Positions 9,589 through 18,794 are shown, numbered from the stretch's first letter. The stretch: 64,000 nt of DNA from Clostridia bacterium (GCA_029098305.1 JAQXOB010000045.1:1-64000); one strand, 5' to 3'. A program made the numbers and translations. Notes: generated by a model not told the origin, from the sequence alone.

Positions 9589-10086
9589 ATGTCAGATTTT
9601 AAAGAATCATCAGCAAGCGGTAGACTGATAACACAGGAGAGAAAAAGATTAGCTTTTTTTGGGTTGCCATTTACATTTACAAAATATCTTCTTACCGAGA
9701 AAAAATTGATAGTATATTCAGGTTTTTTCACGACCACCGAAGAGGAGATTCTTCTCTATAGAGTGCTTGATATTTCTCGCAAGCGTAACCTTTTTCAAAA
9801 AATGTTCGGTTTGGGTACTATCACTATATCGTCGCAGGATAAGAGCATGCCTGTGCTTGAGATGAAAAATGTGAAAAATTCAAATGATTTTAAAAACATT
9901 CTTTCTGAGCAGGTAGAATGTGAAAAGAAGCGTATGAATGTAAGAGCCGGTGAGTTTATTGGAGTGTCTACACATGATCATCATGATCACCATGGCTCTG
10001 ATTTGGATTTCGACCACGATTGCGATTTTGATAACGACGGTATACCTGACCATTCTCCTGATTTCCATGATGGATACAACGCTTAA
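9589..10086 (+). CDS. PH-domain (bPH2-like) protein with a His/Asp-rich C-terminal tail
   Basis: A 165-aa protein. Residues about 15-115 resemble a bacterial PH (YdbT/DUF304) domain: RLAFFGLPFTFTKYLLTEKKLIVYSGFFTTTEEEILLYRVLDISRKRNLFQKMFGLGTITI. The last 45 residues are a striking metal-ligand tail (THDHHDHHGSDLDFDHD, then DFDNDGIPDHSPDFHDG), whose second part resembles a calcium-binding DxDxDG loop. No signal peptide or membrane segment. AAAGGAG lies 9 bases before the ATG. It is the last gene of the asd-to-pfkA run, ahead of a bidirectional terminator. Metal binding is inference. Confidence 0.75.
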   Translation: MSDFKESSASGRLITQERKRLAFFGLPFTFTKYLLTEKKLIVYSGFFTTTEEEILLYRVLDISRKRNLFQKMFGLGTITISSQDKSMPVLEMKNVKNSNDFKNILSEQVECEKKRMNVRAGEFIGVSTHDHHDHHGSDLDFDHDCDFDNDGIPDHSPDFHDGYNA

Positions 10087-10107
10087 TAATAAGATTTGAA
10101 AAAACCA

Positions 10108-10145
10108 ACGGCAGCAATGAGTTTGTTTAACTCGTATGCTGCCGT
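10108..10145. terminator. bidirectional terminator between convergent genes
   Basis: ACGGCAGCA and TGCTGCCGT with inner GAGTT/AACTC form a long stem. On the minus strand it is followed by TTGGTTTTTTC (end of the patatin operon); on the plus strand by GTTGTTATTT (end of the asd-to-PH run). Confidence 0.8.
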
Positions 10146-10149
10146 GTTG

Positions 10150-11037
10150 TTATTTGCAGAATATTTCAAGTATTTTATCTTTTTGCTTCATCACTGCATT
10201 GTAGCCTTCTTCTATAGTTTTTTCTACATTATCTATAACAAAAAGTGCTGTGTTTTCATTTTTTATCTGGATTGCAAGATCTGCCAGCTTCATAGATTCT
10301 CTTGTGCTATCAATAGAATATAAGTCGAGTGCTCTCAGCACCACCTTTACTATGCCATCTAGTCCTACAGACGGTGTATAGTCTGTTATATCAAATCCAA
10401 GTGCAAGCACCTTGCCAACGCCCATATCACGCAGTATTTTTACAGGCAGATTATCCTTTGCTCCACCGTCTATAAAATTGTATTTGTCATATGTGCAAGT
10501 AGTATAAATACCGGGAAACGACATACTGGCTCTTACAGCAAGCTCCAGAGGAGCACCCGTTATGTAGTGTATATGCTCGTTTTCAAGATGTTCATCACAA
10601 GTGGTAAATATACATTCGTCTGTTGTATTTGTGTCTACGGTGCATATAGATAGATTAATTGGCAAGTCGGAAAATCCCTTTATCCCTTTTTCGTCCATCA
10701 TCTGTTTGACCACATCAGATATAATTTCACCCGATTTAAGGCCATCTTTTTTTATATTTTTATTTACACCAAATTGCACAAGAGACTTGAAGATAAAACC
10801 ACGGTCTATATCTGCAAGAGTTTTCCAGTGCTTTGTTGCAGCCACTTCCATTTCATCGGGAGTATATTCCATAGCCATAAGAGCAGCTATAACCGAACCT
10901 GAGCTGGTTCCGGATACATACTGAGGCTTTACCCCCAACTCATATAATGCTCGTATAGCACCTATGTGTGCTATACCTTGCAGACCACCGCCTGAGAATG
11001 ATATTCCAATAGCATTTGATCTATCTGAATCAAACAT
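10150..11037 (-). CDS. patatin-like phospholipase
   Basis: A 295-aa serine acyl hydrolase of the RssA/patatin family. The oxyanion loop reads GGGLQG (usually GGGxRG), the nucleophile elbow is GTSSGS near residue 41-46, and the catalytic Asp is in FIDGGAKDNLP near residue 190. No signal peptide or membrane span, so it probably acts on the inner face of the membrane. Last gene of the topB-UDG-membrane protein-patatin run, 60 bases after its upstream neighbour. The exact lipid substrate is not predictable from sequence. Confidence 0.9.
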   Translation of the reverse strand: MFDSDRSNAIGISFSGGGLQGIAHIGAIRALYELGVKPQYVSGTSSGSVIAALMAMEYTPDEMEVAATKHWKTLADIDRGFIFKSLVQFGVNKNIKKDGLKSGEIISDVVKQMMDEKGIKGFSDLPINLSICTVDTNTTDECIFTTCDEHLENEHIHYITGAPLELAVRASMSFPGIYTTCTYDKYNFIDGGAKDNLPVKILRDMGVGKVLALGFDITDYTPSVGLDGIVKVVLRALDLYSIDSTRESMKLADLAIQIKNENTALFVIDNVEKTIEEGYNAVMKQKDKILEIFCK

Positions 11038-11097
11038 AATTTATAACCAATGATACCGGTTGCCTCAAAAGGCTTGTATCTTCCTTTCATATTTATC

Positions 11098-12810
11098 TTA
11101 TTTGTAAAATCTATACACGTTGCAGTAAGATTCGGTTTCTGCAAAATAGTCATACCAGTTAAAGAAATCGTTGAAATCATAATCCTCTTGAATAATTTCG
11201 TATTTAGTAAAATCTGTGTTAGAAAGCACGTAATTAATTATATATTCTCTGTCGCAAAGCTGTGATATATACAATGTGACATCATCAAACTGTGACAACT
11301 TGGTATTACCGGATATCTTGTCAAGACAAATATCATCTGAGCTTGAGTTTGCAGAGTCTATAAAGGATTTTGCGAGATTATCAATTTTTCCGTTTGTCAC
11401 CACTCCACGCCCATTGGCAAAAGAATCCAAATCGTCCATAAAGCCCATGTTTAGTGGTGCTGTTACCATCATAACATTATCATATTGCATCAGTTTATCT
11501 ATGCTTTTATTCCACTCCATCATAGATGTTCCCACAAATACACAGTTATCAGTTTTTTTGTCATAAAGGTTTGTTTTGCCGTATGTGTAGTATGGAGACA
11601 CGGTGAATAATGCTAGTGTGTTTGTCAGTAAAATACCGGTTGTTAATACAATGCATACAATTTTTCGACTAAAAAATCTTTTTAATAGCATAGCTATACC
11701 AAATAGAAATATCATCACAACAAACGGCATCACAGCCATAATATATCTGTCGCTGTTAAAAGGTGAAGCTATCATAATACCAATCAGAAAGATTAAAGCA
11801 GGAATAAATATAATTTTAGCTTCGTCACAAATTTTTGTTTTTCTTAGAAATTTAGTGTATATCAACGACACTAATAACAGAACACAGCATAATACAAATA
11901 ACCATATTTGATTAATAAAAATCTCTTTCGATATTATCTGCATATACGTGCGAATTTTATAAACACCATATGTCAATATTGTTATAAAATCTATTGAGAT
12001 ATTGCCTGTATCAAGACCTCTGTTGCCTGATAGCACATTAGTGATAATAAATGGATAAACAGCTAGTGATGCTACTGCTGCTAAGACTCCGGCAATAATA
12101 TATTTTTTTATGCTAAAGGCACCTTTGCGTTTGATTGTGATTATAAGCAAAGTAATGCCCACCAGCACCTCAAATAAAATAAAGTAGTAATGTGTCAGAT
12201 TGCCTAGAAATGCTACAATGCAAAAAATGACAAAATGCTTAGTCTTTACATTTTCATAGTTTCTATATAAAAACAATGTCATATAAGAGAAAAGCACAAC
12301 AAAAAACGTGAGCATAGCATACATTCTGATATAAATTGTCGTGGTAATGCACGCAAGACTCATGGCATATGCTATGGCGGAAAGTAGGGCATAGGTGTTG
12401 TTTCTGCAAATCAGAGCAGCAGTCTTAAAGAGAAAATATATTGCTCCCATCATAAAGCACCCATTAAGAAAAAATGAAAACCACTTGCTAAAAATATCTG
12501 GGAACAGAGAGCATATGCTGTGAAAGAGAAAATAATACAGCGGGGGATGCACGCCATCTTTTATCTGATTTTCATACACCATGGTATAGTCAAATCTGTT
12601 ACTATCAGATACAGATAAATATGAATTAAAGTCATCAAAACTATACCATTCTCCGTCGGCACTAAGCTCACAGGAGGAGTTTGCCAGATTAAAGGTAAGT
12701 AACTCGTCCTCATGATAGCCTTGCTTGTTATATATAAAAAATATACTTATCGAAAGGCTAATTATCATTGTTACAAGCAAAAGAATGCTTGTCTTTTTCT
12801 TTGAAGTCAT
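11098..12810 (-). CDS. polytopic membrane protein, GT-C (PMT/GT39-like) glycosyltransferase
   Basis: About 570 aa with an N-terminal signal anchor, about ten further hydrophobic spans over residues 80-410, and a hydrophilic C-terminal domain of about 160 aa. The first loop carries GYHEDELLTFNLA, matching the acidic motif near the end of TM1 in GT-C enzymes that use polyprenyl-phosphate sugars, followed by HPPLYYFLFHSICSLFP, a recognisable PMT-like loop. The track starts at a TTG (12825); the ATG at 12810 is preferred, with TTGGA about 10 bases upstream. It lies between the uracil-DNA glycosylase and patatin genes, which suggests no specific sugar pathway. Confidence 0.7.
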   Translation of the reverse strand: MTSKKKTSILLLVTMIISLSISIFFIYNKQGYHEDELLTFNLANSSCELSADGEWYSFDDFNSYLSVSDSNRFDYTMVYENQIKDGVHPPLYYFLFHSICSLFPDIFSKWFSFFLNGCFMMGAIYFLFKTAALICRNNTYALLSAIAYAMSLACITTTIYIRMYAMLTFFVVLFSYMTLFLYRNYENVKTKHFVIFCIVAFLGNLTHYYFILFEVLVGITLLIITIKRKGAFSIKKYIIAGVLAAVASLAVYPFIITNVLSGNRGLDTGNISIDFITILTYGVYKIRTYMQIISKEIFINQIWLFVLCCVLLLVSLIYTKFLRKTKICDEAKIIFIPALIFLIGIMIASPFNSDRYIMAVMPFVVMIFLFGIAMLLKRFFSRKIVCIVLTTGILLTNTLALFTVSPYYTYGKTNLYDKKTDNCVFVGTSMMEWNKSIDKLMQYDNVMMVTAPLNMGFMDDLDSFANGRGVVTNGKIDNLAKSFIDSANSSSDDICLDKISGNTKLSQFDDVTLYISQLCDREYIINYVLSNTDFTKYEIIQEDYDFNDFFNWYDYFAETESYCNVYRFYK

Positions 12811-12845
12811 ATATAAAAATTCCAATCATAGTTATAATAAAATTA

Positions 12846-13400
12846 TTAACCTCTTATTTTTTCTAACTCATCTCTCAGATGCAAAAAATCTCCAAATGTT
12901 TCAGGCAATAGATGTTGATTTCGGAGGATTGCGGCAGGGTGAAGGATAGGCATCATAACAAGCCCATTTTTTCTATAGATTTTTCCGTGATCTTTCATTA
13001 TCTTTATATCAGGATCAATCATTTTTGCTGCGGCTATTCTGCCTAAGCAGACAATTATTTTTGGTTCAATTATGCGTATTTGCTCATATAGCCATGTTAT
13101 GCACATATCCTGTTCCTCCGGCTTAGGATCTCTGTTTTGCGGAGGACGACACTTTACGATATTGGCTATGTATATATTCTTATGTCTGTCTAGGTGGATA
13201 GAATTAAGTAGTTTGTCAAGTAACATACCGGCCTTGCCCACAAATGGCTCGCCCTTGAGATCCTCTTGTTCGCCTGGACCTTCACCAATAAACATTATAT
13301 CTGTTTTTTCGTTTCCAACGCCAAAAACTACATTGTGCCTTGTTTCACATAAACTACAGTTTTTGCAGTTGAGGCATTTATTTTTTAAACTCTCCAGCAT
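12846..13400 (-). CDS. uracil-DNA glycosylase, family 4 (Fe-S type)
   Basis: Removes uracil from DNA. The 184-aa protein shows the family 4 hallmarks: N-terminal cluster cysteines in CLNCKNCSLCETR, the water-activating motif GEGPGEQEDLKGEPFVGKAG, the central NIVKCRPPQNRDP, LGRIAAAK and the C-terminal MPILHPAAILRN. The start lies 21 bases from the topB stop, so the two DNA-metabolism genes are likely co-transcribed. Complete and unremarkable in length. Confidence 0.93.
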   Translation of the reverse strand: MLESLKNKCLNCKNCSLCETRHNVVFGVGNEKTDIMFIGEGPGEQEDLKGEPFVGKAGMLLDKLLNSIHLDRHKNIYIANIVKCRPPQNRDPKPEEQDMCITWLYEQIRIIEPKIIVCLGRIAAAKMIDPDIKIMKDHGKIYRKNGLVMMPILHPAAILRNQHLLPETFGDFLHLRDELEKIRG

Positions 13401-13421
13401 GGGTTTTCTCCTTTAGCTTTT

Positions 13422-15512
13422 TTATTTAAAATCAAAGGCGACTCCGTTGTCGCTAGTGATCAATACTGCATCAAATGTAGTTCCTTTTTTAGAAATAAAC
13501 CCTTTTAGATTCACAGTTCTGCCATTTGTCAGCAGGTCCTTTGCTGCACTTACGGGGATATTGCGTTTGCAAAGATATAGTGGAATTTTGAAGCTACAGC
13601 CATCCTTGTATCCACTGCATCCATAGTAGTATCTTCCTCTTATAATATCCTTACCACACACAGGACACACTCCGATATTCTGGAAAGCGATACCTGTGTC
13701 AGTATCGTTTTCAGGATCAGCCGTTGTCTTTTTAAATACCTCGCTTATCTCATTCTCTGCAATCTTAATTCCATCCTGAACGCTTATCTCATTACGAAAT
13801 ATCTTCTTGAGTGCCCTACCCAAATGAGCAGTTTTTTCTCTATCCATGTTGATATTCATCTTCATAAGTGATTCTATCAGGAAAATACCATCTTTTTGAA
13901 TGGTGTATGTATTATTTTTTAGTGCAATGTATTTAGAAGAAATAGCATTGCCTATGATTGCAGCTCTTGTGGCTTCGGTGCCTATTTCTACACCTTCAAA
14001 AAGTGCCTTATATTCTTCCATATCGTCTTCGTTTTCACTCTCGCTTGCTTCAGCCTTGATATCACGATATGGATTCTTTAGAAAATTGTTCAGCGTTTCC
14101 ACTGTGTAGTGCTTTGGTGCAGAGGTTTCCTTTTCCTTTGGCATAAAGTTGATATTCACTTTGTCACCTACATTTAATGCAGGCAAAACCTTGTTTTTTA
14201 CGTTTGGAGCTTCAAATTTGGTGAAGCCGGGTTCAACTATTACTGTGCCATTTAATGTGAATTCCTCATAGTCACCCACGCTGATTTTAATTTCTGTTTT
14301 ATTAGCAATACAATCTTCACTGCAAAATACAGCCACAAATCGTTTGAATACTATTTGATAAACCTTGAATTCTTCATCTGATATAGAGTTTTTTTGTGGG
14401 ATTTTATATGTTGGTGTTATAGCAGAGTGTGATTCTATCTTTTTATCGTCAAAAATAGTTTTTTTATCCTTGAATTTTACAGGATATCCTATTTTCGATA
14501 TTTCATTTATTATCTGCTTTATCTTGTCCTTTTCAGCCTCAGCCAAATACTCAGAGTTAGATCTGGGGTAGGTGAGGTAGCCTTTTTCATAAAGAGATTG
14601 TGCTATGCTCAATGTTTTATCAGGTGGAAGCTTATACATTTTTCCGACAACGTTTTGTAGCTTAGATAATGAAAAAAGCTTTCCGGGGTTTAGCGTTTCT
14701 TTCTTCTTTTTTACATTTTTAACTATTGCTTCACAGCTATTATATTTCTCACAAAGACTTTTTGCTCTTTCTAATTGGGTGTTTTTAAATTTTTCTTTGC
14801 TTGTAAGCTCTATTTCATAATCATTTGTCTTTTCTTTGCTCACGATACCATAATATTTTTCAGGAACAAAATCTTTGATCAGCATATCACGGTCATAAAT
14901 AGTTTTTACAATAGGTATAATGACCCTACCAACTCGCAAAAAAGCACCTGACTTCAAGGTTGCGTATCTGGTGTAGTTAATGCCAAACAGCCAGTCTATG
15001 TATGTTCTTCCAAAACCCTCGTTTGCCAGGTTGTCATATTCACTTTCAGGTTTTAGCTCTGATAAAGCTTTTTTTACAGTCTGCGGTGTTTGATCAGGTA
15101 GCCATATGCGCAACAGTGACTTGTTATGATTTTCTTTGAGTGCATTGTTCACGCATAGGCGAACTATGATTTCTCCTTCTCTGTCTGCGTCGCCTGCGTT
15201 TATAATTGTGTCGACGTCTTCACGGTTGCAAAGCTCTTTTATTATCTCAAACTGTTTTTTTACTCCATTGTCATTGCCTCTAAGCTTGAACTTGAACTCC
15301 TTAGGGAAGAATGGCAGATTGTCCATTGTCCATTTGGTCTGCTCTTTTGTATCGCTATAATCATCCACATCATAAAGACTAAACAAATGACCGAAAGCCC
15401 AGCTTACTATATATCCCTGACCTTCATAATATCCATTTTTCTTTTTCATTTCACCGATTCCGGCACAAATATTGCGTGCAAGACTGGGTTTTTCGGCTAT
15501 TATTAACTTCAT
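13422..15512 (-). CDS. topB: DNA topoisomerase III (type IA)
   Basis: Type IA topoisomerase of 696 aa that passes and decatenates single strands. TOPRIM motifs are MKLIIAEKPSLARNI and NAGDADREGEII; RTYIDWLFGINYTR and the [10 protein letters not shown] tyrosine in KGYLTYPRSNSEYL are clear; a C-terminal zinc-ribbon-like segment has CPVCGKDIIRGRYYYGC plus a later Cys. Topo III genes are frequent on conjugative elements, but no relaxase, integrase or transfer gene is near and the flanks are ordinary, so a chromosomal repair role with the adjacent glycosylase is preferred. It has a good promoter at 15552-15580. Confidence 0.95.
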   Translation of the reverse strand: MKLIIAEKPSLARNICAGIGEMKKKNGYYEGQGYIVSWAFGHLFSLYDVDDYSDTKEQTKWTMDNLPFFPKEFKFKLRGNDNGVKKQFEIIKELCNREDVDTIINAGDADREGEIIVRLCVNNALKENHNKSLLRIWLPDQTPQTVKKALSELKPESEYDNLANEGFGRTYIDWLFGINYTRYATLKSGAFLRVGRVIIPIVKTIYDRDMLIKDFVPEKYYGIVSKEKTNDYEIELTSKEKFKNTQLERAKSLCEKYNSCEAIVKNVKKKKETLNPGKLFSLSKLQNVVGKMYKLPPDKTLSIAQSLYEKGYLTYPRSNSEYLAEAEKDKIKQIINEISKIGYPVKFKDKKTIFDDKKIESHSAITPTYKIPQKNSISDEEFKVYQIVFKRFVAVFCSEDCIANKTEIKISVGDYEEFTLNGTVIVEPGFTKFEAPNVKNKVLPALNVGDKVNINFMPKEKETSAPKHYTVETLNNFLKNPYRDIKAEASESENEDDMEEYKALFEGVEIGTEATRAAIIGNAISSKYIALKNNTYTIQKDGIFLIESLMKMNINMDREKTAHLGRALKKIFRNEISVQDGIKIAENEISEVFKKTTADPENDTDTGIAFQNIGVCPVCGKDIIRGRYYYGCSGYKDGCSFKIPLYLCKRNIPVSAAKDLLTNGRTVNLKGFISKKGTTFDAVLITSDNGVAFDFK

Positions 15513-15551
15513 ATATTGACCTCAATTCAAGCTTGTAATACTGATTTTAAC

Positions 15552-15580
15552 ATTATATTGCAAATTACAAAAAAAATCAA
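15552..15580 (-). promoter_or_regulatory. predicted sigma-A promoter of topB
   Basis: On the minus strand TTGATT, a 17-base spacer and TATAAT, about 40 bases before the ATG. Confidence 0.65.
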
Positions 15581-16040
15581 CTAAATAGGCCCGATTAGTC
15601 ATAACTCTAACGGTATTTTATTAAAAAAATAATCTGATTGTACTATTTGAATTAATACAATTAGATTATATAGTCTGAAAAAATATTTGTCAAGTAATGT
15701 CAAGTAAACATTAACCAAAAAAGTTATAGAAAAGTTTTATGAAGATTAAACTTCAATTTTGCCATGCTTTTCTTCGTATTTTTCTACGAGATCTCTGATA
15801 AGAACAAGTATTTATCCGTTGCAGCTACGTCCTTCATAATCGGCTACAATGTGCAATTTGTGCAGAAGCTTATCATCTATTCGTATAGATAAGTTTTTCA
15901 TGATTAATCCGTCTTTTTTATATTTATTTTATGTTTATTTTATATTGTGTTATAATGTTTATAATAAACTTAAATTATATTTAAATACAATTTAAAATAA
16001 AATTATATTAAGTTTAAAATTAAGCAAAGGATTGATCAAT
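15581..16040. other. intergenic region with a relic gene
   Basis: AT-rich stretch between topB and the SLOG gene. It holds a tandem 10-base repeat TGTCAAGTAA x2 (15688-15707), the broken ribbon-helix-helix gene (15746-15901), and, from about 15940, very AT-rich sequence with AAACTTAA/TTAAGTTT inverted arms upstream of the next gene. Nothing else was recognised. Confidence 0.6.
15746..15901 (-). pseudogene. ribbon-helix-helix (Arc-like) protein with an in-frame stop
   Basis: Not in the ORF track. Reading the minus strand from the ATG at 15901 gives MKNLSIRIDDKLLHKLHIVADYEGRSCNG, a TAA at codon 30 (15812-15814), then ILVLIRDLVEKYEEKHGKIEV and a stop. The two halves are one frame and together match the small Arc-type family in which the position of the stop is usually Gln (GRSxNxQILVLIR...), so a single C-to-T change of CAA to TAA explains it. 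These proteins bind DNA, often as antitoxins. No toxin partner is adjacent. It could also be a sequencing error. Confidence 0.75.
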
Positions 16041-16376
16041 ATGAAAATAGCGGTAGTAGGCTCAAGAAATCTGATTGTTGAGGACATTGAGAAATATTTA
16101 CCATGTAAGCCAAATGAGATAGTTTCCGGAGGTGCAAGAGGTGTTGATGCTTGTGCCAAAAGATATGCGATTGAGAATAATATAAAATTAACCGAATTTC
16201 TCCCAGATTACAAGAGATATGGTAGAATTGCGGCGTTGCGCAGAAATTTAGATATTATTAATTATGCTGATATTGTAGAAGCTCTGTGGGATGGAAGATC
16301 AAAAGGCACAAAAAATGTAATTGATAATTGTAAACGTATAAACAAAAAAGTGATTGTCTATTATTTCAACGCATAA
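16041..16376 (+). CDS. SLOG/DUF2493-type nucleotide-binding protein
   Basis: A 111-aa single-domain Rossmann-like protein: MKIAVVGSRNL, then IVSGGARGVDACAKRYA (the GGARGVD loop shared with the SLOG superfamily, including DprA and YspA), and ALRRNLDIINYADIVEALWDGRSKGTKNVID at the C terminus. SLOG proteins bind nucleotides or nucleotide-derived ligands; the ligand here is unknown. The track starts at a TTG; the ATG at 16041 has AAAGG 10 bases upstream. It faces pnp and shares a bidirectional terminator with it. No effector gene is adjacent, so a defence role is not supported. Confidence 0.8.
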   Translation: MKIAVVGSRNLIVEDIEKYLPCKPNEIVSGGARGVDACAKRYAIENNIKLTEFLPDYKRYGRIAALRRNLDIINYADIVEALWDGRSKGTKNVIDNCKRINKKVIVYYFNA

Positions 16377-16379
16377 CAA

Positions 16380-16405
16380 ATGCCGTCAAAATTTCTTGAC
16401 GGCAT
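16380..16405. terminator. bidirectional intrinsic terminator
   Basis: ATGCCGTCAA and TTGACGGCAT form a perfect 10-bp stem around a 6-base loop, followed by CTGTTTTT on the plus strand and by A/T-rich sequence (TTTGTTATG) on the minus strand, between the SLOG gene and pnp. Confidence 0.85.
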
Positions 16406-16425
16406 CTGTTTTTACATATTATATA

Positions 16426-18618
16426 TTACTTTTTGTTGTTAAAACGACGATTTCCGTTTGATCTTCTAGGAGCACGTGGCTTTTCTTCGCTTAAATCATT
16501 CTCAGGTACTGCCCCGTTTACTTTGATGAGAGCCTCACGTCTGGAGAGATTTAATCTGCCTTTTTCGTCAGTTTCAAGCACAGAAACCATAATCTCGTCA
16601 CCTTCGCTTACTACATCAGTTACCTTATCAGTGCGTTTAACATCTAACTGAGAGATATGGCATAAGCCTTCTTTGCCCGGCACGATCTCTACAAATGCGC
16701 CGAACTCCATAATTCTTGTTACCTTGCCATAATAAACATCGCCCGGTACAAGATCATTTGCAATAGTCTCTACAATCTGCAAAGCATGATTACATTTTTC
16801 AAGATTAAGACCGCTGATAAATACATGACCGTCATCTTCAATGTCAATCTTACATTCGCAGTCAGCCTGAATCTTCTGAATGATCTTACCGCTTTTACCG
16901 ATAACATCACCAATCTTTTCTGGATTGATAGTTGTTGTGAGCATCTTAGGTGCATATGGAGAGAGCTCTTTTCTTGGCTCTGCTATAGCCTTGAGCATGA
17001 TTTCGTCGAGAATATAAAGACGAGCCTTGTGAGTTTTCTCGAGAGCTTCTTTAACCATTTCAGGTGTAAGACCGCTAATTTTGAGGTCCATCTGGATTGC
17101 TGTAATGCCGGTATGAGTACCAGCTACCTTAAAGTCCATATCGCCAAAGAAGTCTTCTAATCCCTGAATATCAACCATTGTCATCCAGCGATCGCCCTCT
17201 GTAATAAGTCCACATGAGATACCTGCTACAGGCTCTTTAATCGGTACACCGGCATCCATAAGTGCAAGTGTAGAACCACAGATACTGCCCTGAGATGTAG
17301 AACCATTAGAAGAAACAACTTCAGATACAAGTCTGATAGCATATGGGAATTCTTCAACAGATGGGATAACAGGAACCAATGCTCTCTCAGCAAGAGCACC
17401 ATGACCGATCTCGCGTCTGCCGGGACCTCTGCTTGGCTTTGTTTCGCCTACAGAGTATGATGGGAAGTTGTAGTGATGGATATATCTCTTTTCTTCCTCA
17501 CCGTCTATACCGTCTAATAACTGCTTGTCTGCTACAGGGCCGAGTGTGGCACAAGTGAGAACCTGAGTTTGACCTCTTGTGAACAATCCTGTACCGTGAA
17601 CTCTTGGCAACAATCCTACTTCGCTTGCGAGAGGACGCATATCGTTCATTCCTCTACCGTCTACACGCTTCTGCTCATCCAAGAGCCAACGTCTTACGAT
17701 AGTCTTCTGGGTTTTGTACATACATTCGTCGATCTTTGCTTCCATTTCCGGATAGATCTCGTCGAACTTAGCGTGTACAGCCTCATATATTGGTTTTAAG
17801 TTTTCATCTCTTACAGTTTTATCATCGGTATCAAGAGCAGACTTTACGTCTTCGCAAGCAAAGTTAAAGATAGCATCAAACATATCATGATCCGGCTCGT
17901 TGCTTGGATAGCTGAACTTCTCTTTACCGATTTCTTTTTGGATTCCCTTAATAAACTCAATTATCTTCTGGTTAGCCTCATGACCTGCCATGATAGCATT
18001 ATACATTTCTTCATCGGTTACACGGTCTGCACCAGCCTCAATCATAGCTATACGGCTGTCAGTAGAAGCTACTGTTGTAGACATTCTGGAAACCTTTCTC
18101 TGTTCAAAGGTAGGGTTGATAACATATTCGCCATCAATCATACCTACAGAAACAGCACTGATTGGGCCGTTCCATGGAATATCAGAGATGCTGATTGCGA
18201 TTGATGTACCCACCATTGCTGCGATTTCAGGTGAGCAGTCTAAATCTACACTCATAACAGAGCATACAACAGAAACATCGTTTCTCATATCCTTAGGGAA
18301 TAGAGGACGAATTGGTCTATCAATAACTCTTGAAACAAGGATAGCCTTTTCGGAAGGTCTGCCTTCTCTCTTGAGATATGAACCTGGAATTTTACCAATA
18401 GAATACATCTTCTCTTCGTAGTCAACAGAAAGAGGGAAGAAGTCTACACCATCACGTGGTTTTGCAGCAGCTGTAACAGCTACGTTCACAACAGTGTCGC
18501 CATATCTTACAAGACAGCTTCCGTTAGCAAGCTGTGCAATTTTACCGGTTTCGATAATAAGAGGTCTGCCGGCGAACTCTGTTTCAAAAGTTCTGAAATT
18601 CTTAAAAATCATTTCCAT
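16426..18618 (-). CDS. pnp: polynucleotide phosphorylase
   Basis: 3'-5' phosphorolytic exoribonuclease of RNA turnover. The 730 aa cover two RNase PH-like domains (GSCLVRYGDTVVNVAVTAA; FTRGQTQVLTCATLG, SYSVGETKPSRGPGRREIGHGALAERAL, SSNGSTSQGSICGSTLALMDAGVP, DIQGLEDFFGDMDFKVAGT), a KH domain (IGKSGKIIQKIQ) and an S1 domain (GDVYYGKVTRIMEFGAFVEI), ending in a basic tail. GAAAGGTG lies 9 bases before the ATG. It follows rpsO, the standard order, and its upstream region can fold into a hairpin leader. Confidence 0.98.
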   Translation of the reverse strand: MEMIFKNFRTFETEFAGRPLIIETGKIAQLANGSCLVRYGDTVVNVAVTAAAKPRDGVDFFPLSVDYEEKMYSIGKIPGSYLKREGRPSEKAILVSRVIDRPIRPLFPKDMRNDVSVVCSVMSVDLDCSPEIAAMVGTSIAISISDIPWNGPISAVSVGMIDGEYVINPTFEQRKVSRMSTTVASTDSRIAMIEAGADRVTDEEMYNAIMAGHEANQKIIEFIKGIQKEIGKEKFSYPSNEPDHDMFDAIFNFACEDVKSALDTDDKTVRDENLKPIYEAVHAKFDEIYPEMEAKIDECMYKTQKTIVRRWLLDEQKRVDGRGMNDMRPLASEVGLLPRVHGTGLFTRGQTQVLTCATLGPVADKQLLDGIDGEEEKRYIHHYNFPSYSVGETKPSRGPGRREIGHGALAERALVPVIPSVEEFPYAIRLVSEVVSSNGSTSQGSICGSTLALMDAGVPIKEPVAGISCGLITEGDRWMTMVDIQGLEDFFGDMDFKVAGTHTGITAIQMDLKISGLTPEMVKEALEKTHKARLYILDEIMLKAIAEPRKELSPYAPKMLTTTINPEKIGDVIGKSGKIIQKIQADCECKIDIEDDGHVFISGLNLEKCNHALQIVETIANDLVPGDVYYGKVTRIMEFGAFVEIVPGKEGLCHISQLDVKRTDKVTDVVSEGDEIMVSVLETDEKGRLNLSRREALIKVNGAVPENDLSEEKPRAPRRSNGNRRFNNKK

Positions 18619-18659
18619 AAAATAAACACCTTTCTTAATAAATATTTTCTACATTAAGT

Positions 18660-18731
18660 CGGCAGTGTTTAGCAATAAAACCACTGCTCAAATTAGTTAT
18701 TAACCAGTCGTTTCACTGCTAACCCACGCCG
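18660..18731 (-). promoter_or_regulatory. candidate hairpin leader of pnp
   Basis: On the minus strand the segments CGGC-GTG-TTAGCA and TGCTAA-CAC-GCCG can pair across about 40 bases, just upstream of pnp. In E. coli a leader stem cut by RNase III is used for pnp autoregulation, so a similar role is plausible here. Part of the outer stem may lie before the transcription start. Confidence 0.4.
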
Positions 18732-18760
18732 ATAATACACAAGTTTTTTCAAAAAAGCAA
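18732..18760 (-). promoter_or_regulatory. predicted promoter of pnp
   Basis: On the minus strand TTGCTT, a 17-base spacer and TATTAT, lying within and just past the T-run of the rpsO terminator. Confidence 0.45.
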
Positions 18761-18766
18761 AATATA

Positions 18767-18794
18767 GGGCAGAAAGCATCAAGCTCCCTGCCCC
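18767..18794 (-). terminator. intrinsic terminator after rpsO
   Basis: On the minus strand GGGGCAGGGAGCTTGATGCTTTCTGCCC folds with a GGGCAG/CTGCCC outer stem and AGC/GCT inner pairs, followed by TATATTTTGCTTTTTT. Confidence 0.75.

Noticed and set aside
13422-15512. topB as part of a conjugative element
   Set aside because: No integrase, relaxase, transfer gene or attachment repeat is near; flanks are housekeeping genes.
16041-16376. SLOG protein as part of an anti-phage system
   Set aside because: No effector, nucleotide cyclase or TIR gene is adjacent; it stands alone between a relic gene and pnp.
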